Shown: positions 23,981-32,863 of the stretch, one piece after another
Numbering within the stretch: the stretch's first letter is position 1
How the letters are laid out: each line of letters starts with the position of its first letter
Assembly: GCA_035276475.1 (NCBI GenBank)
Contig: DATELQ010000036.1
Coordinates: 1-64,000, forward strand
Direction: 5' to 3'
Source: DATDFB01 sp035276475
GTDB taxonomy: Bacteria; Acidobacteriota; Thermoanaerobaculia; Gp7-AA8
DNA length: 64,000 bases
Made by a program: the position numbers and the translations under genes
The notes under the pieces: model-generated
Told to the model about the DNA's origin: nothing
Databases searched by the model: none
What the model saw: only the letters and a program-made list of their open reading frames with translations

Positions 23981-24304
23981 TCAGACCGCCAAAACAACGG
24001 CAGGTTGATCGTGCATCGGGTTGATGGCGCTCCGCCGCGGGTAGACGTACTCGCCGCGCTGCTCGGCGCAGCGGAGGAGGTCGCGCTGCAGGTACTCGAT
24101 CTTGACGGCGCCGTCGCGGTCGTTCAGGAGGCGCCGCAGCGCGGCCCGCCCGAGGACGATCGAGCGCAGCCGGATCGGGCCGCGGATGGCGTAGCGGAGA
24201 TTCTCCCGGTCGTCGCTGCAGACGCGCACCACCCGCGCGCCGAGGACGCTCACGATCTCCTCCGCCAGCTTCGCGTCATCCATGCTCTTGATCGCCGTGC
24301 TCAT
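23981..24304 (-). CDS. Small hypothetical protein
   Basis: 107 residues starting MSTAIKSMDDAKLAEEIVSVLGARVVRVCSDD. GGGAGGG upstream of ATG 24304 decides the start. It is a mixed alpha/beta soluble protein with a basic middle (RGPIRLRSIVLGRAALRRLLND) and a C-terminus rich in Arg and Tyr (EQRGEYVYPRRSAINPM). There is no signal, no metal motif and no family I recognise. It diverges from the ferredoxin gene (64 nt apart) and is upstream of the Lrp operon in the same direction. Confidence 0.55.
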   Translation of the reverse strand: MSTAIKSMDDAKLAEEIVSVLGARVVRVCSDDRENLRYAIRGPIRLRSIVLGRAALRRLLNDRDGAVKIEYLQRDLLRCAEQRGEYVYPRRSAINPMHDQPAVVLAV

Positions 24305-24368
24305 GATCCCTCCCATGTCGCATACATAGACGACGCAGAATGGCGAAAGTTTCCTGGGACAATGTTGC

Positions 24369-24653
24369 ATGCGCGTAACGTTCACCCCGCTGGCAAAGGC
24401 GGCCGAGGCAAAGACGGACGAGACGATCCTCGATGTAGCCCGCCGCGCCGGGGTTCCGTTGGGCAATTCCTGCGGGGGAATCGGGGTCTGCTCGCGCTGC
24501 AAGGTGCGGGTCGTCGCCGGGGCGGAGAGCCTGACCGCACCGACGAGCGTGGAGGCGCGGTTTGCCCAAGCGCGCGGGTTTGCGGCGGATGAGCGGATGG
24601 CTTGTCAGGCGGTGGTGCTTGGGGACTGCGAGGTGACGACCGCGTATTGGTAG
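24369..24653 (+). CDS. 2Fe-2S ferredoxin
   Basis: 94-residue plant-type ferredoxin. The cluster ligands are in CGGIGVCSRCKV (C-x5-C-x2-C) plus the distal Cys in DERMACQA. The N-terminal MRVTFTPLAKAAEAKTDETILDVARRAGVPLGNSCGG is the standard beta-grasp start of this family. It is a soluble one-electron carrier; no dedicated partner enzyme is adjacent, and the EreA-like gene downstream is separated by two hairpins. Confidence 0.9.
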   Translation: MRVTFTPLAKAAEAKTDETILDVARRAGVPLGNSCGGIGVCSRCKVRVVAGAESLTAPTSVEARFAQARGFAADERMACQAVVLGDCEVTTAYW

Positions 24654-24655
24654 GA

Positions 24656-24698
24656 CCGGCGGCGGGACGCCGCCGGGGCGGCCGGCGAGGACGCCGGC
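24656..24698. terminator. Two consecutive GC-rich hairpins after the ferredoxin gene
   Basis: A 9-bp stem (CCGGCGGCG-gga-CGCCGCCGG, 24656-24676) is followed by a 7-bp stem (GCCGGCG-agga-CGCCGGC, 24681-24698). They begin two bases after the ferredoxin TAG. No U-tract is present, so intrinsic termination would be non-canonical. The doublet also fits a dispersed GC-rich repeat. Confidence 0.5.
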
Positions 24699-24727
24699 TG
24701 CGACTGGCGTAAACTCGTTTCTCCCCC

Positions 24728-26011
24728 ATGCGACGCTCGGCCGCGGTCCTCACACTCCTCCTTCTCATCGCCACGAGCTCCTTCGCCCAGGTGCGGCGCC
24801 GGGCCATGCTGCCGCCGACGGACGACGGACTGACGTTTCCGCAGTGGGTCGCCCTCCGGGCCATCCCGTTCGACACCGTCGAACCGGGCAGCGACGACCG
24901 CGATCTCGCGCCGCTCAGCGATCTCGTCGGCAACCACAAATATGTCGGCGTCGGCGAGGCCACCCACGGCTCGCACGAGTTCTTCGCCATGAAGGCGCGG
25001 ATGTTCCGTTACCTCGTCGAGCACAAAGGCTTCACCGTCTTCTCAATCGAAGGCAACCTCCCCGAGGCCGATGCCATCAACGACTACGTCCAGACCGGGA
25101 ACGGCGACCCCGTCGCGCTCGTGCACGGAATGCACTTCTGGACCTGGTCGGTCGAGGAGCTCGAAGACCTCGTCGTCTGGATGCACGAGTACAACGTTGC
25201 CCATCCCGACCGCCCCCAGCTCTCCTTCCGCGGATTCGACATGCAGTATTCGCAGGCGGCCATCGCCGGCGCGGAGGCGTACGTGCAACGCGTCGATCCG
25301 CAACGCGCAAACGCGTTCGCCGCGAACCTCTCGTGCGCCAACGTCGACTTCAGCGTGTATCAAAGCCTCAGCACCTCGGCGAAGAACGACTGCCGCACCA
25401 AGGTTGCGGCCGCGTACCAGACGATCGAGAGCTCCCGCGATGCCTACGTCGCCGCCAGCAGCGCCGCCGAATACGAGCGGATGCTGCGCTACACCAAAGT
25501 AGCGATCCAGTTCGAAGACCTGGCCGGGCATACGCCGACGTCACGCGACCTCTGGATGGCCGAGAACGCGGAGTGGATCGTCGAAGTCGAGCACCCCGGC
25601 GAGAAGATGATGATGTGGGCGCACAACTATCACATCGGGCGCGCCAGCGGCGTGCAGATGGGCACGTACTTCAACGCTCACTTTCCGAACGATCACATGT
25701 CCTTCGGGTTCGTCTTCGACTACGGCAACTTCAACGCGCGCGACTTCACGACGCACGCACTCCAGGAGAAGCACGTCGACGAGGCCCACGACAACGGATA
25801 CGACGCCGTCTTCCGCTCGGCCAATCGCCCGTACTTTTTTCTCGACATGCGCAAGGCGCCGAGGAGCGTGCTCAACGATCTCTATGGAAGCACGCACGCG
25901 CGGTATGACATCGGCGCCGTCTATCCGGTTCCGCGCGTCCGCGCACCGATCGGGCCGGAGTGGGACGTCGTGATCTGGGTCGCCGTCAGCACGGCGTCGC
26001 ATTTGAAATGA
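24728..26011 (+). CDS. Secreted erythromycin-esterase-family hydrolase
   Basis: 427 residues with signal peptide (MRRSAAVLTLLLLIATSSFAQ). Family blocks: VGVGEATHGSHEFFAMKARM with the catalytic His, FSIEGNLPEADAIN with the active-site Glu, LSFRGFDMQYSQ, and MMWAHNYHIGRAS with the second His region. EreA/EreB members open macrolide lactones, but many homologues in soil bacteria (succinoglycan-biosynthesis-like proteins) have other substrates. A resistance phenotype should therefore not be assumed. It is convergent with the PD40-amidohydrolase 10 bp away. Confidence 0.85.
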   Translation: MRRSAAVLTLLLLIATSSFAQVRRRAMLPPTDDGLTFPQWVALRAIPFDTVEPGSDDRDLAPLSDLVGNHKYVGVGEATHGSHEFFAMKARMFRYLVEHKGFTVFSIEGNLPEADAINDYVQTGNGDPVALVHGMHFWTWSVEELEDLVVWMHEYNVAHPDRPQLSFRGFDMQYSQAAIAGAEAYVQRVDPQRANAFAANLSCANVDFSVYQSLSTSAKNDCRTKVAAAYQTIESSRDAYVAASSAAEYERMLRYTKVAIQFEDLAGHTPTSRDLWMAENAEWIVEVEHPGEKMMMWAHNYHIGRASGVQMGTYFNAHFPNDHMSFGFVFDYGNFNARDFTTHALQEKHVDEAHDNGYDAVFRSANRPYFFLDMRKAPRSVLNDLYGSTHARYDIGAVYPVPRVRAPIGPEWDVVIWVAVSTASHLK

Positions 26012-26021
26012 CGGCGGGCGA

Positions 26022-29000
26022 TCAGTCCTCCGTATCCGTCGTGCTGGCCCGTCCCGCCACGTCCACCCCCGGAATCTGGAAGAAGAACGGCTTGCGCGTG
26101 CGCGGGTGGTTGCCGATCTCGTTCATCGTCGCGGCGTCGAAGATCCGTCCGTTCACGACCGTGTAGTGCACCGACTCGCTGTTGCGGATGTTGTCGAGCG
26201 GATTGGCGTCGAGCACGATCAGGTCGGCGAGCTTCCCCGGCTCCAGAGTGCCGATGTCCTTGTCGAGCCCGAGGTAGTGCGCGCCGGCGATCGTCGCGGA
26301 GTGCAGCGCCTGCATCGGCGTCATCCCGCCCTGCACGAACATCCACAGCTCCCAATGCGCGCCGAGTCCTTCGCGCTGGCCGTGCGCGCCGAGCTGCACG
26401 GAGACGCCGCGGTCGAACAATTTCTTCGCGATCGCGGCGTTGTTGATGTGGTTCCACTCGTCCTCGGGCGCCAGCGTGCGCCGGCGCGAGCGCGAATCGA
26501 CGATGCGCCGCGGCACGAACGACAAGAGGCGCTGGTCCTCCCACACGTTCGTCTTCGCGTACCAGTATTGCTCGCCCCACAGCCCGCCGTAGCCGACGAT
26601 GAGTGTCGGCGTGTAGCCGACCTTTGTCCCGCTCCAGAGCTGGAACGTGTCCTCGTACGCGCTCCCGACCGGGATGGAGTGCTCCACGCCGGTGTGCCCG
26701 TCGACGACCATGGTCATGTTGTGCATGTACAGCGACCCGCCCTCGGGCACGACCATCATTCCGGTCTCCCGCGCCGCCTCGATCACCTGCTGGCGCTGGT
26801 CGCGGCGCGGCTGGTTGTAGCTCTTCACGCTGATGGCGCCGGCGGCCTTCATCCGCTTGAGGTGGAAGAGCGCGTCGTCGAGCGAGTTGATGTCGGCCTT
26901 GAACGGCGCCTTCGCGCCGTAGAGGATCGTGCCGGTCGAGAAAATGCGCGGCGCCGTGACGAGGCCCGCGCGCGCCATCTCGGCGTGCGTGAAGATCTCC
27001 GCCGTGTCGTTCGACGGGTCGTGCAGCGTCGTGACGCCGAAGGCGAGCGTCGCGTAGTCGACCCAGCTCTGCTGCGGGATCAGGTCGTCGGAGCCCATGC
27101 CGCCGTGCCAGTGCACGTCGACGAAGCCGGGCATGATCGTCTTGCCGGAGACGTCGATCACCTTCGCGCCGGCGGGGATCGCGACGTTGCGGCCGACCGC
27201 GGCGATGCGGTTGCCGTCGATGACGACGGAGCCGTCGTCGATGACCTCGTCGCCCTTCATCGTCAGGATGCGCGCGTGCGTCAGCGCGAGCGCGCCCGTC
27301 GGCACGTCGTACGTCGTATTGAAGCCGACGTTGATGCCGTGCTCCGGCGCGGGCGGCAGCTTCTCCGGCGCGCCGGCGATGAACACGAAGGCGTCCTTCA
27401 GATCGCGCTCGAAGAGCTCCTGCCCCAAGGACCAGTACAACTTCGACGAATCGACGGACCAGTGGAGATAGTTGCCGGCCTCCTTCGTCGCCTTCGCCGT
27501 CGGGATCGACTTCGAGTCAGGACCGACGTCGACGCTCTGCCCCGTGTGCACAAACGGCGTGACGTAGACGTTGAACTTCTCCTGCCAGGCCAGCCACTTC
27601 TCGTCGGGCGACACGGTGAAGCGCGTGGCGAAGGCGGAGAGGTAGAGCTGCTTCTCATCGGTGCGGTCGAGGTTGATCGTCCGCAGGGCGCGCTTGTCCT
27701 CGCTCTCGAAGGACATGAAGTAGATGCGGTCGTTCGACGCGCCGAACTCCGGGAACGCGCCTTTCTTGGTGACGAGCTTCGACGCGCCGCCGGCGGACGG
27801 CACGACGTAGATGCCGGGCTCGCGCGACCAGATCGCGGGCATGAGGAAGCCGTCGCTGGTGGTGCGGTAGACGACCTTCGTCCCGTCCGGCGAGAACGCC
27901 GGCTCGATGCAGTGGCACGGCTTGTCGGTGATGGCGCGCCCCTCGCCGCCCGCGGCCGGCGCGATGCGCACCGCGCCCATCTTGTCGTCGTTCCACGTCA
28001 CGTACGCGATCGACTTGCCGTCGCGCGACCAGGCCGGATAGAACTCGAAGTCGTCGTTCTGCTTCGTCAGGCGGTGCGGCGTGCCGTTCGGCAGGTCGCG
28101 CAGATAGAGGTGTCCCATCGCCGAGTAGACGACCTGCTTGCCATTCGGCGACACGGAGACCCAGCGCAGCATCTTCACCGGGAACTCCTTCGGCGCGACG
28201 TCGATCGGCACGCGCAGCGCCTCGGTGACGCGCCGCGACGACTTCACGTGAAAGGGGATGTCGGCGACGGCTTTCGACGCCACGTCGATGCGATGAATGT
28301 GGCCGCCGGCCCAGAAGACGATCGCCTTGTTGTCGGGCGTCCAGGCCATCGACGGATAGACGCCGTGGATGGCCCACGTCTCCTGCATGTCGCGATCGAG
28401 GCCGTCGTACAGCGGTGTCTCGCGCCCCGACTCGAGGTCGAGGACGAAGATGGTCGACTTGTAGCGGACGCGCCGGATGAACGCGAGCGACTTGCCGTCG
28501 GGCGACGGCGTCGGCCGGATCGAGCCGCCCGGGCCGGTGACGAACGGCTCGGTCTCGCCCATCTGCCGGTCGAGGCGCTGGATGACGTAGATCTGCCCGT
28601 TCGGATCTTTGTTGTACTGGAAGATTGCGCCCGGCGTCGTGTCGTCGCTGTAATAGAGGTAGCGGCCGTCGGGCGAGAAGACCGGCTCGCCGGAGTCTTT
28701 CTGGTCGTTGCGCTTCTTGGTGAGCTGCAGGCCGTCGCCGCCGCTGCGGTGGTAGAGCCACATCTCGCCGGCGCCGAGGGAGCGCTCCGCGGTGAAGTGC
28801 TTGCGGGCGACGATGTACTCGGAGTCGGGCGTCCAACTCGGCGAGTTCAGAAGCCGGAACGTCTCCTTCGTCACCTGCTGCGGCTTCGAGCCGTCGCGAT
28901 TCATGATCCAGATGTTGTCGCCGCCGGCACGGTCGCTGGTGAAGGCGATCCATTTGCCGTTCGGCGAGTACTTCGGCTGCATGTCCCAGGCGACGCCGCT

Positions 29001-29435
29001 GGTGAGCGACTTGGCCTCGCCGCCGCCCATGGGGACCGTGTAGATGTCGCCCAGGAGGTCGAAGGCGATCTCCTGGCCGTCGGGGCTGACGTCGAGCGAC
29101 ATCCACGTCCCCTCGGTCACATCGATCGCCACGTCGTGATGCGGGCCGGGAGGGTTGTTGACGTCCCACTTCTTGTCTTCTTTTTTCTCCGCAGCGCCTT
29201 CGGCGCCGATCGGATTCGGCGACGGCTGCGTCGAAGGCACGGGAGGCGCGTCTTTTTTCTGCGTCTCCTGCTTCTGCTGCTCCTGCGACACCGGCCGCGG
29301 CTCCTGCTCCGCTTTCTCCGGTTTCTTCGGCTCCGCTTTCTTCCCCTCGGCGGGCACGGGAGCGGGCGGCGGCGGCGTCTGCGCGTGCAGCGTGAACGCG
29401 GCGATGGCGAGAAGAGCAAGTGCGGCTCGCTTCAT
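26022..29435 (-). CDS. Secreted PD40 propeller-amidohydrolase fusion
   Basis: 1137 residues. Signal peptide MKRAALALLAIAAFTLHAQ, then a low-complexity Pro/Lys/Glu linker (about 20-100). A long TolB-like propeller follows (about 115-760) with repeated SPDG/SPNG blades. The C-terminal third is a metal-dependent amidohydrolase: GFVDVHWHGGMGSDDL supplies the HxH metal ligands, followed by GVTTLHDPSNDT, GVEHSIPVG, and the family ending LEPGKLADLIVLDANPLDNI. It would act in the periplasm or outside; peptide- or imidopeptide-like substrates are plausible but unproven. ATG 29435 sits before the signal peptide and is only 28 bp from the divergent TMTC-like gene. Confidence 0.88.
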   Translation of the reverse strand: MKRAALALLAIAAFTLHAQTPPPPAPVPAEGKKAEPKKPEKAEQEPRPVSQEQQKQETQKKDAPPVPSTQPSPNPIGAEGAAEKKEDKKWDVNNPPGPHHDVAIDVTEGTWMSLDVSPDGQEIAFDLLGDIYTVPMGGGEAKSLTSGVAWDMQPKYSPNGKWIAFTSDRAGGDNIWIMNRDGSKPQQVTKETFRLLNSPSWTPDSEYIVARKHFTAERSLGAGEMWLYHRSGGDGLQLTKKRNDQKDSGEPVFSPDGRYLYYSDDTTPGAIFQYNKDPNGQIYVIQRLDRQMGETEPFVTGPGGSIRPTPSPDGKSLAFIRRVRYKSTIFVLDLESGRETPLYDGLDRDMQETWAIHGVYPSMAWTPDNKAIVFWAGGHIHRIDVASKAVADIPFHVKSSRRVTEALRVPIDVAPKEFPVKMLRWVSVSPNGKQVVYSAMGHLYLRDLPNGTPHRLTKQNDDFEFYPAWSRDGKSIAYVTWNDDKMGAVRIAPAAGGEGRAITDKPCHCIEPAFSPDGTKVVYRTTSDGFLMPAIWSREPGIYVVPSAGGASKLVTKKGAFPEFGASNDRIYFMSFESEDKRALRTINLDRTDEKQLYLSAFATRFTVSPDEKWLAWQEKFNVYVTPFVHTGQSVDVGPDSKSIPTAKATKEAGNYLHWSVDSSKLYWSLGQELFERDLKDAFVFIAGAPEKLPPAPEHGINVGFNTTYDVPTGALALTHARILTMKGDEVIDDGSVVIDGNRIAAVGRNVAIPAGAKVIDVSGKTIMPGFVDVHWHGGMGSDDLIPQQSWVDYATLAFGVTTLHDPSNDTAEIFTHAEMARAGLVTAPRIFSTGTILYGAKAPFKADINSLDDALFHLKRMKAAGAISVKSYNQPRRDQRQQVIEAARETGMMVVPEGGSLYMHNMTMVVDGHTGVEHSIPVGSAYEDTFQLWSGTKVGYTPTLIVGYGGLWGEQYWYAKTNVWEDQRLLSFVPRRIVDSRSRRRTLAPEDEWNHINNAAIAKKLFDRGVSVQLGAHGQREGLGAHWELWMFVQGGMTPMQALHSATIAGAHYLGLDKDIGTLEPGKLADLIVLDANPLDNIRNSESVHYTVVNGRIFDAATMNEIGNHPRTRKPFFFQIPGVDVAGRASTTDTED

Positions 29436-29463
29436 GGCGCGCGAGGTTACACTACCGCTCCCG

Positions 29464-31380
29464 ATGGACGGCAACTCTTCGACAACAACTGACGTGTGGG
29501 GACAGCGCGAGTGGGGCATCGTGGGCGGCCTCGTGGTGCTCGTGGCCATCGTCTTCGCGCAGGTGTGGAAGCACGAGTTCCTCAACTACGACGACCCGCA
29601 GTTCGTCTTCTTCAATGAGGCCGTGCGCAACGCCGACTTCAAGTGGGCGTTCACGTCGACGAGCCTGACCTGGCTGCCGCTGACGTGGATCTCCTACATG
29701 CTCGACTTCCGCATCTTCGGCCTGCAGCCGGGCGGGTACCTCATCATGAACGTGCTGTACCACGCCGTGGCCACGTGCTTTCTCTTCGCGGCGATGCGGA
29801 GGATGACCGCGGCGACGTGGCCGAGCGCGTTCGTGGCGGCGATCTTCGCCATTCACCCGGCGCACGTGGAGTCGGTGGCGTGGATCGCGGAGCGAAAAGA
29901 CGTTCTCTCGACGCTGTTTGCCATCCTGGCGCTCTTCTTCTACGCGCGGCGGAAGATCTGGCTGACGGCGGCGATGATGGCGCTGTCGCTGATGGCGAAG
30001 CAGACGTACGTGACGCTGCCGTTCATCCTGCTGCTCCTCGACTACTGGCCGCTGGCGCGCTGGTGCCGCGCGAAAGACGTCGGCCCGCTGTTGATCGAAA
30101 AAATCCCGCTCTTCGTGCTGACGGTCGCCGGCAGCATCGCCGCGGTAGCGGGGCAGGTCGGGATCCAGAGCGTCAGCTCGACGTCGCTGATCCCGGTCGC
30201 GCGCCGCGTGGCCAACGCGTTCGTCGCTTATGCAAAGTACACGGGGAAGATGTTCCTGCCGGTGCGGCTGGCGGTGCTCTATCCGCTCGTGCCCGTGGCG
30301 GCGTGGAAGGCGGTCGCCGGCGTCGTCTTCTTTCTCCTTGTCACCGGCGCGGCGATCGTTTTGAGGAAGCGCGCGCCGTACTTTCTGGTCGGCTGGCTGT
30401 GGTTCGTCGGCGCGCTCGTGCCGGTCATCGGATTGATCCAGATCGGCGGCCAGGCGATGGCGGACCGCTACACGTACTTTGCGTTCATCGGCCTGACGAT
30501 CGCCGCCGTCTGGGGAGCCATGGCGCTGCCGGTCTCGCAGCACGCCCTGGCGCGCACGGCCGCCGTCGTGCTGGTGATCTTCGCGGCGATGGCGTGGCGG
30601 CAGGTCGGCTACTGGAAGAACTGCGACACCCTCTTCTCGCACACGATCGCGATCACGGGCGACAATGCCATCGCGGAGTATTCGCTCGGGCAGTACCTGC
30701 AGTTCAGCGATCCGAAGCGCGCCCTCCCGCACCTGCAGCGCGCCATCGACCTGGGGACGGGCTGGGCCGACAAGGGCAACAACCCGCTCTACGGCTGGTT
30801 CGTGCAGTCGCACGTGGCGGCGAGCACGGCGCTCCTGATGGAGGCGCGGAACATGCCGCCGGGGACGCGCGAGGCCACGCTGCGCGACGCCATCGCCCAC
30901 GCGCGGCGGGCACTGGAGATCGATCCGAAGGCCGGGCAGGCGCCGGGAAACATCGCGCTCGCGGAGCGCGTGCTGGCGGCGGATACGAAGGCGCCGGTAC
31001 AGGCCGCATCAGCGGCGCCCACGCCAACACCTGCCCCGGCACAAGCCCAGCCCGCACCCGCCCCGGTCGATCAGGCGACGGCGCAGAAGGTCATGGCCGC
31101 GCTCGAGAAGGGGACGGCGTTCTCGCAGCAGGGGAAGCTGGAGGAGGCGGTCGGCGAGTACCGCAAGGCAGTGACGCTCGCGCCGCGCGCGCCGGAGACG
31201 CACATCTATCTCGCCCTCGGCCTGCTGCAGGCGAAGCACAGCGCCGAGGGGATCTCGCACCTGCGCGCGGCAAAGGCGATCGACGCGAAGCTGGCCAACG
31301 ACATCCTCACCCAGGCGTTGCACATGCAGCCGGACCCGAACAATCTGGATATGTTCATCGCGCAGTTCCAGGGTCGATGA
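29464..31380 (+). CDS. TMTC/PMT-like polytopic membrane protein with TPR tail
   Basis: 638 residues. The first helix is followed by KHEFLNYDDPQFVFFNEAV, the conserved periplasmic acidic loop of the TMTC/ArnT-like glycosyltransferase fold. AIHPAHVESVAWIAERKDVLS marks the second conserved loop. About ten membrane helices occupy residues 20-400. The rest holds TPR-type helices (AIDLGTGWADKG...; AFSQQGKLEEAVGEYRKAV) with an Ala/Pro-rich linker. Bacterial members are uncharacterised; eukaryotic TMTCs O-mannosylate cadherins. ATG 29464 was chosen, as the open upstream frame is antisense to the amidohydrolase. The end overlaps convergent queA by 26 bp. Confidence 0.8.
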   Translation: MDGNSSTTTDVWGQREWGIVGGLVVLVAIVFAQVWKHEFLNYDDPQFVFFNEAVRNADFKWAFTSTSLTWLPLTWISYMLDFRIFGLQPGGYLIMNVLYHAVATCFLFAAMRRMTAATWPSAFVAAIFAIHPAHVESVAWIAERKDVLSTLFAILALFFYARRKIWLTAAMMALSLMAKQTYVTLPFILLLLDYWPLARWCRAKDVGPLLIEKIPLFVLTVAGSIAAVAGQVGIQSVSSTSLIPVARRVANAFVAYAKYTGKMFLPVRLAVLYPLVPVAAWKAVAGVVFFLLVTGAAIVLRKRAPYFLVGWLWFVGALVPVIGLIQIGGQAMADRYTYFAFIGLTIAAVWGAMALPVSQHALARTAAVVLVIFAAMAWRQVGYWKNCDTLFSHTIAITGDNAIAEYSLGQYLQFSDPKRALPHLQRAIDLGTGWADKGNNPLYGWFVQSHVAASTALLMEARNMPPGTREATLRDAIAHARRALEIDPKAGQAPGNIALAERVLAADTKAPVQAASAAPTPTPAPAQAQPAPAPVDQATAQKVMAALEKGTAFSQQGKLEEAVGEYRKAVTLAPRAPETHIYLALGLLQAKHSAEGISHLRAAKAIDAKLANDILTQALHMQPDPNNLDMFIAQFQGR

Positions 31381-32362
31381 ACATGCAATCCCCGTAGCTG
31401 TAAAACCGATAGCGCTCCCGAACAGCCTCGGCGTACGCGCGCCGGATCGTCTCCATGCCCGCGAAGGCGGAGACGAGCATCAGCAGCGTCGACTCCGAGA
31501 GGTGGAAGTTCGTGAGCAGCTTGTCGACGGCGCGGAACTCGTAGCCGGGCGTGATGAAGATGTTCGTCTCGCCTTTGCCGGCCTTGAAGCCGTCGGGCGT
31601 CCACGCGCTTTCGAGCGTGCGCACCGTGGTCGTGCCGACGGCGACGATCGACCTCGCCGCGTTGAGCTTCTCGGCCGCGTCGTCGCTGATCTCGTACCGC
31701 TCCGAGTGCATGACGTGCTCGGCGACGTCGTCGACCTTGACCGGCTCGAACGTTCCGATGCCGACGTGCAGCGTGATCCGCACGATCTCGTGCGTCTTGG
31801 CGATCTCGTCGAGCATCGCGCGCGTGAAGTGCAGCCCCGCCGTCGGCGCGGCGATGGCGCCGCGCTCGTTCGCGTAGACGGTCTGGTACGACTCGCGGTC
31901 GCTCTCGCGCGGCTCCTCGCGGCCGATGTACGGCGGCAGGGGCATGACGCCGACGCGGTCGATCTCGCCGAGGTCTCCGTCAAAGCGCACGACGACGGTT
32001 CCTTCGCTGCGCTCCTCGACGTGCGCGCGCAGATTGTCCGAAAAGACGATCTCGTCGCCGGCCTTCAATCGCTTCGCCGGCTTCGCCCACGCCTCCCACC
32101 GCCCCCCCTCCCGCTGCTTCGTTAGCAGCAGCTCGATCGCGCGCGTCATCCCCGCCCGCCGCCCGAAGAGCCGCGCCGGAATGACGCGCGTGTCGTTGAG
32201 GACGAGCACGTCGCCGGGGGCGAGGCGGCTCGGGAAGTTGGCGAAGGTGTCGTGCTCGATGGCCTCGCCGCGCACGACCATCATCCGGGAGCGGCCGCGC
32301 TCGCGCGGCTCCTGAGCGATGAGCTCGGGGGGGAGCTCGTAGGCGAAGTCGGTGCGGCGCAC
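31355..32362 (-). CDS. queA: tRNA preQ1(34) S-adenosylmethionine ribosyltransferase-isomerase QueA
   Basis: 335 residues, normal length. Transfers and isomerises the ribose of SAM onto preQ1 in tRNA to form epoxyqueuosine, the penultimate queuosine step. Diagnostic blocks: MRRTDFAYELPPELIAQEP at the N-terminus, VLVLNDTRVIPARLFGRR, GAIAAPTAGLHFT, and the C-terminal NFHLSESTLLMLVSAFAG and YRFYSYGDCMFI. GTG 32362 gives the canonical N-terminus and lies only 15 bp from the divergent mogA-like start. No other queuosine genes are present. Confidence 0.97.
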   Translation of the reverse strand: MRRTDFAYELPPELIAQEPRERGRSRMMVVRGEAIEHDTFANFPSRLAPGDVLVLNDTRVIPARLFGRRAGMTRAIELLLTKQREGGRWEAWAKPAKRLKAGDEIVFSDNLRAHVEERSEGTVVVRFDGDLGEIDRVGVMPLPPYIGREEPRESDRESYQTVYANERGAIAAPTAGLHFTRAMLDEIAKTHEIVRITLHVGIGTFEPVKVDDVAEHVMHSERYEISDDAAEKLNAARSIVAVGTTTVRTLESAWTPDGFKAGKGETNIFITPGYEFRAVDKLLTNFHLSESTLLMLVSAFAGMETIRRAYAEAVRERYRFYSYGDCMFIDPGTAR

Positions 32363-32377
32363 TAGAATTCGCGCGCG

Positions 32378-32863
32378 ATGATACGCGCCCGCGTCATCAC
32401 CTGTTCCGACGCCGCATCGCGCGGCACTCGCGAGGACCGTTCCGGGCCCGACGTGCGCGAGCTCCTCGTGCAGAACGGCTACGACGTCGACAGCGTCGTC
32501 ATCGTCGCCGACGACGCCGATGACATCGCCACAGCCATTGAGAACGCCACCGGCGACGGGGCGCGGCTCGTCGTCACCACCGGCGGCACCGGCATCGCGC
32601 CGCGCGATGTCACCCCCGAGGCCACGAATCGCGTGTGCGAGAGAACCATCCCCGGCCTCGGCGAGCTGATGCGCTTGCGCTCGCTCGAGAAAACGCCGAT
32701 GGCCGCGCTCTCCCGCGCGCAGGCCGCCATCCGCGGGACGGCATTGGTCGTGAACTTACCCGGCAGCGTGAACGGCGCCGTCGACAACCTCTCCGCCATC
32801 CTCCACCTCATCCCGCACGCGCTCGAGCTCCTTTCCGGCGCGCGCGTGGAGCGCCACCCGTGA
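32378..32863 (+). CDS. mogA: MogA/MoaB-family molybdopterin adenylyltransferase-like protein
   Basis: 161 residues, single-domain MoCF fold. The molybdopterin-binding loop TTGGTGIAPRDVTPEAT and the C-terminal VNLPGSVNGAVDNL are characteristic, and ITCSDAASRGTREDRSGP is the N-terminal signature. It adenylates molybdopterin before metal insertion (MogA) or is the MoaB paralogue; the two cannot be separated by eye. Its TGA overlaps the GTG of the next gene (GTGA), although molybdenum metabolism and muramidase activity are not an obvious pair. Confidence 0.88.
   Translation: MIRARVITCSDAASRGTREDRSGPDVRELLVQNGYDVDSVVIVADDADDIATAIENATGDGARLVVTTGGTGIAPRDVTPEATNRVCERTIPGLGELMRLRSLEKTPMAALSRAQAAIRGTALVVNLPGSVNGAVDNLSAILHLIPHALELLSGARVERHP

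Noticed and set aside
24728..26011. Macrolide resistance gene
   Set aside because: The protein belongs to the erythromycin-esterase superfamily but most soil homologues are not resistance enzymes and there is no mobile context.
26106..29492. A 1128-codon plus-strand open frame
   Set aside because: It lies opposite the PD40-amidohydrolase, which has a signal peptide and conserved metal motifs. The antisense product is charged low-complexity sequence.
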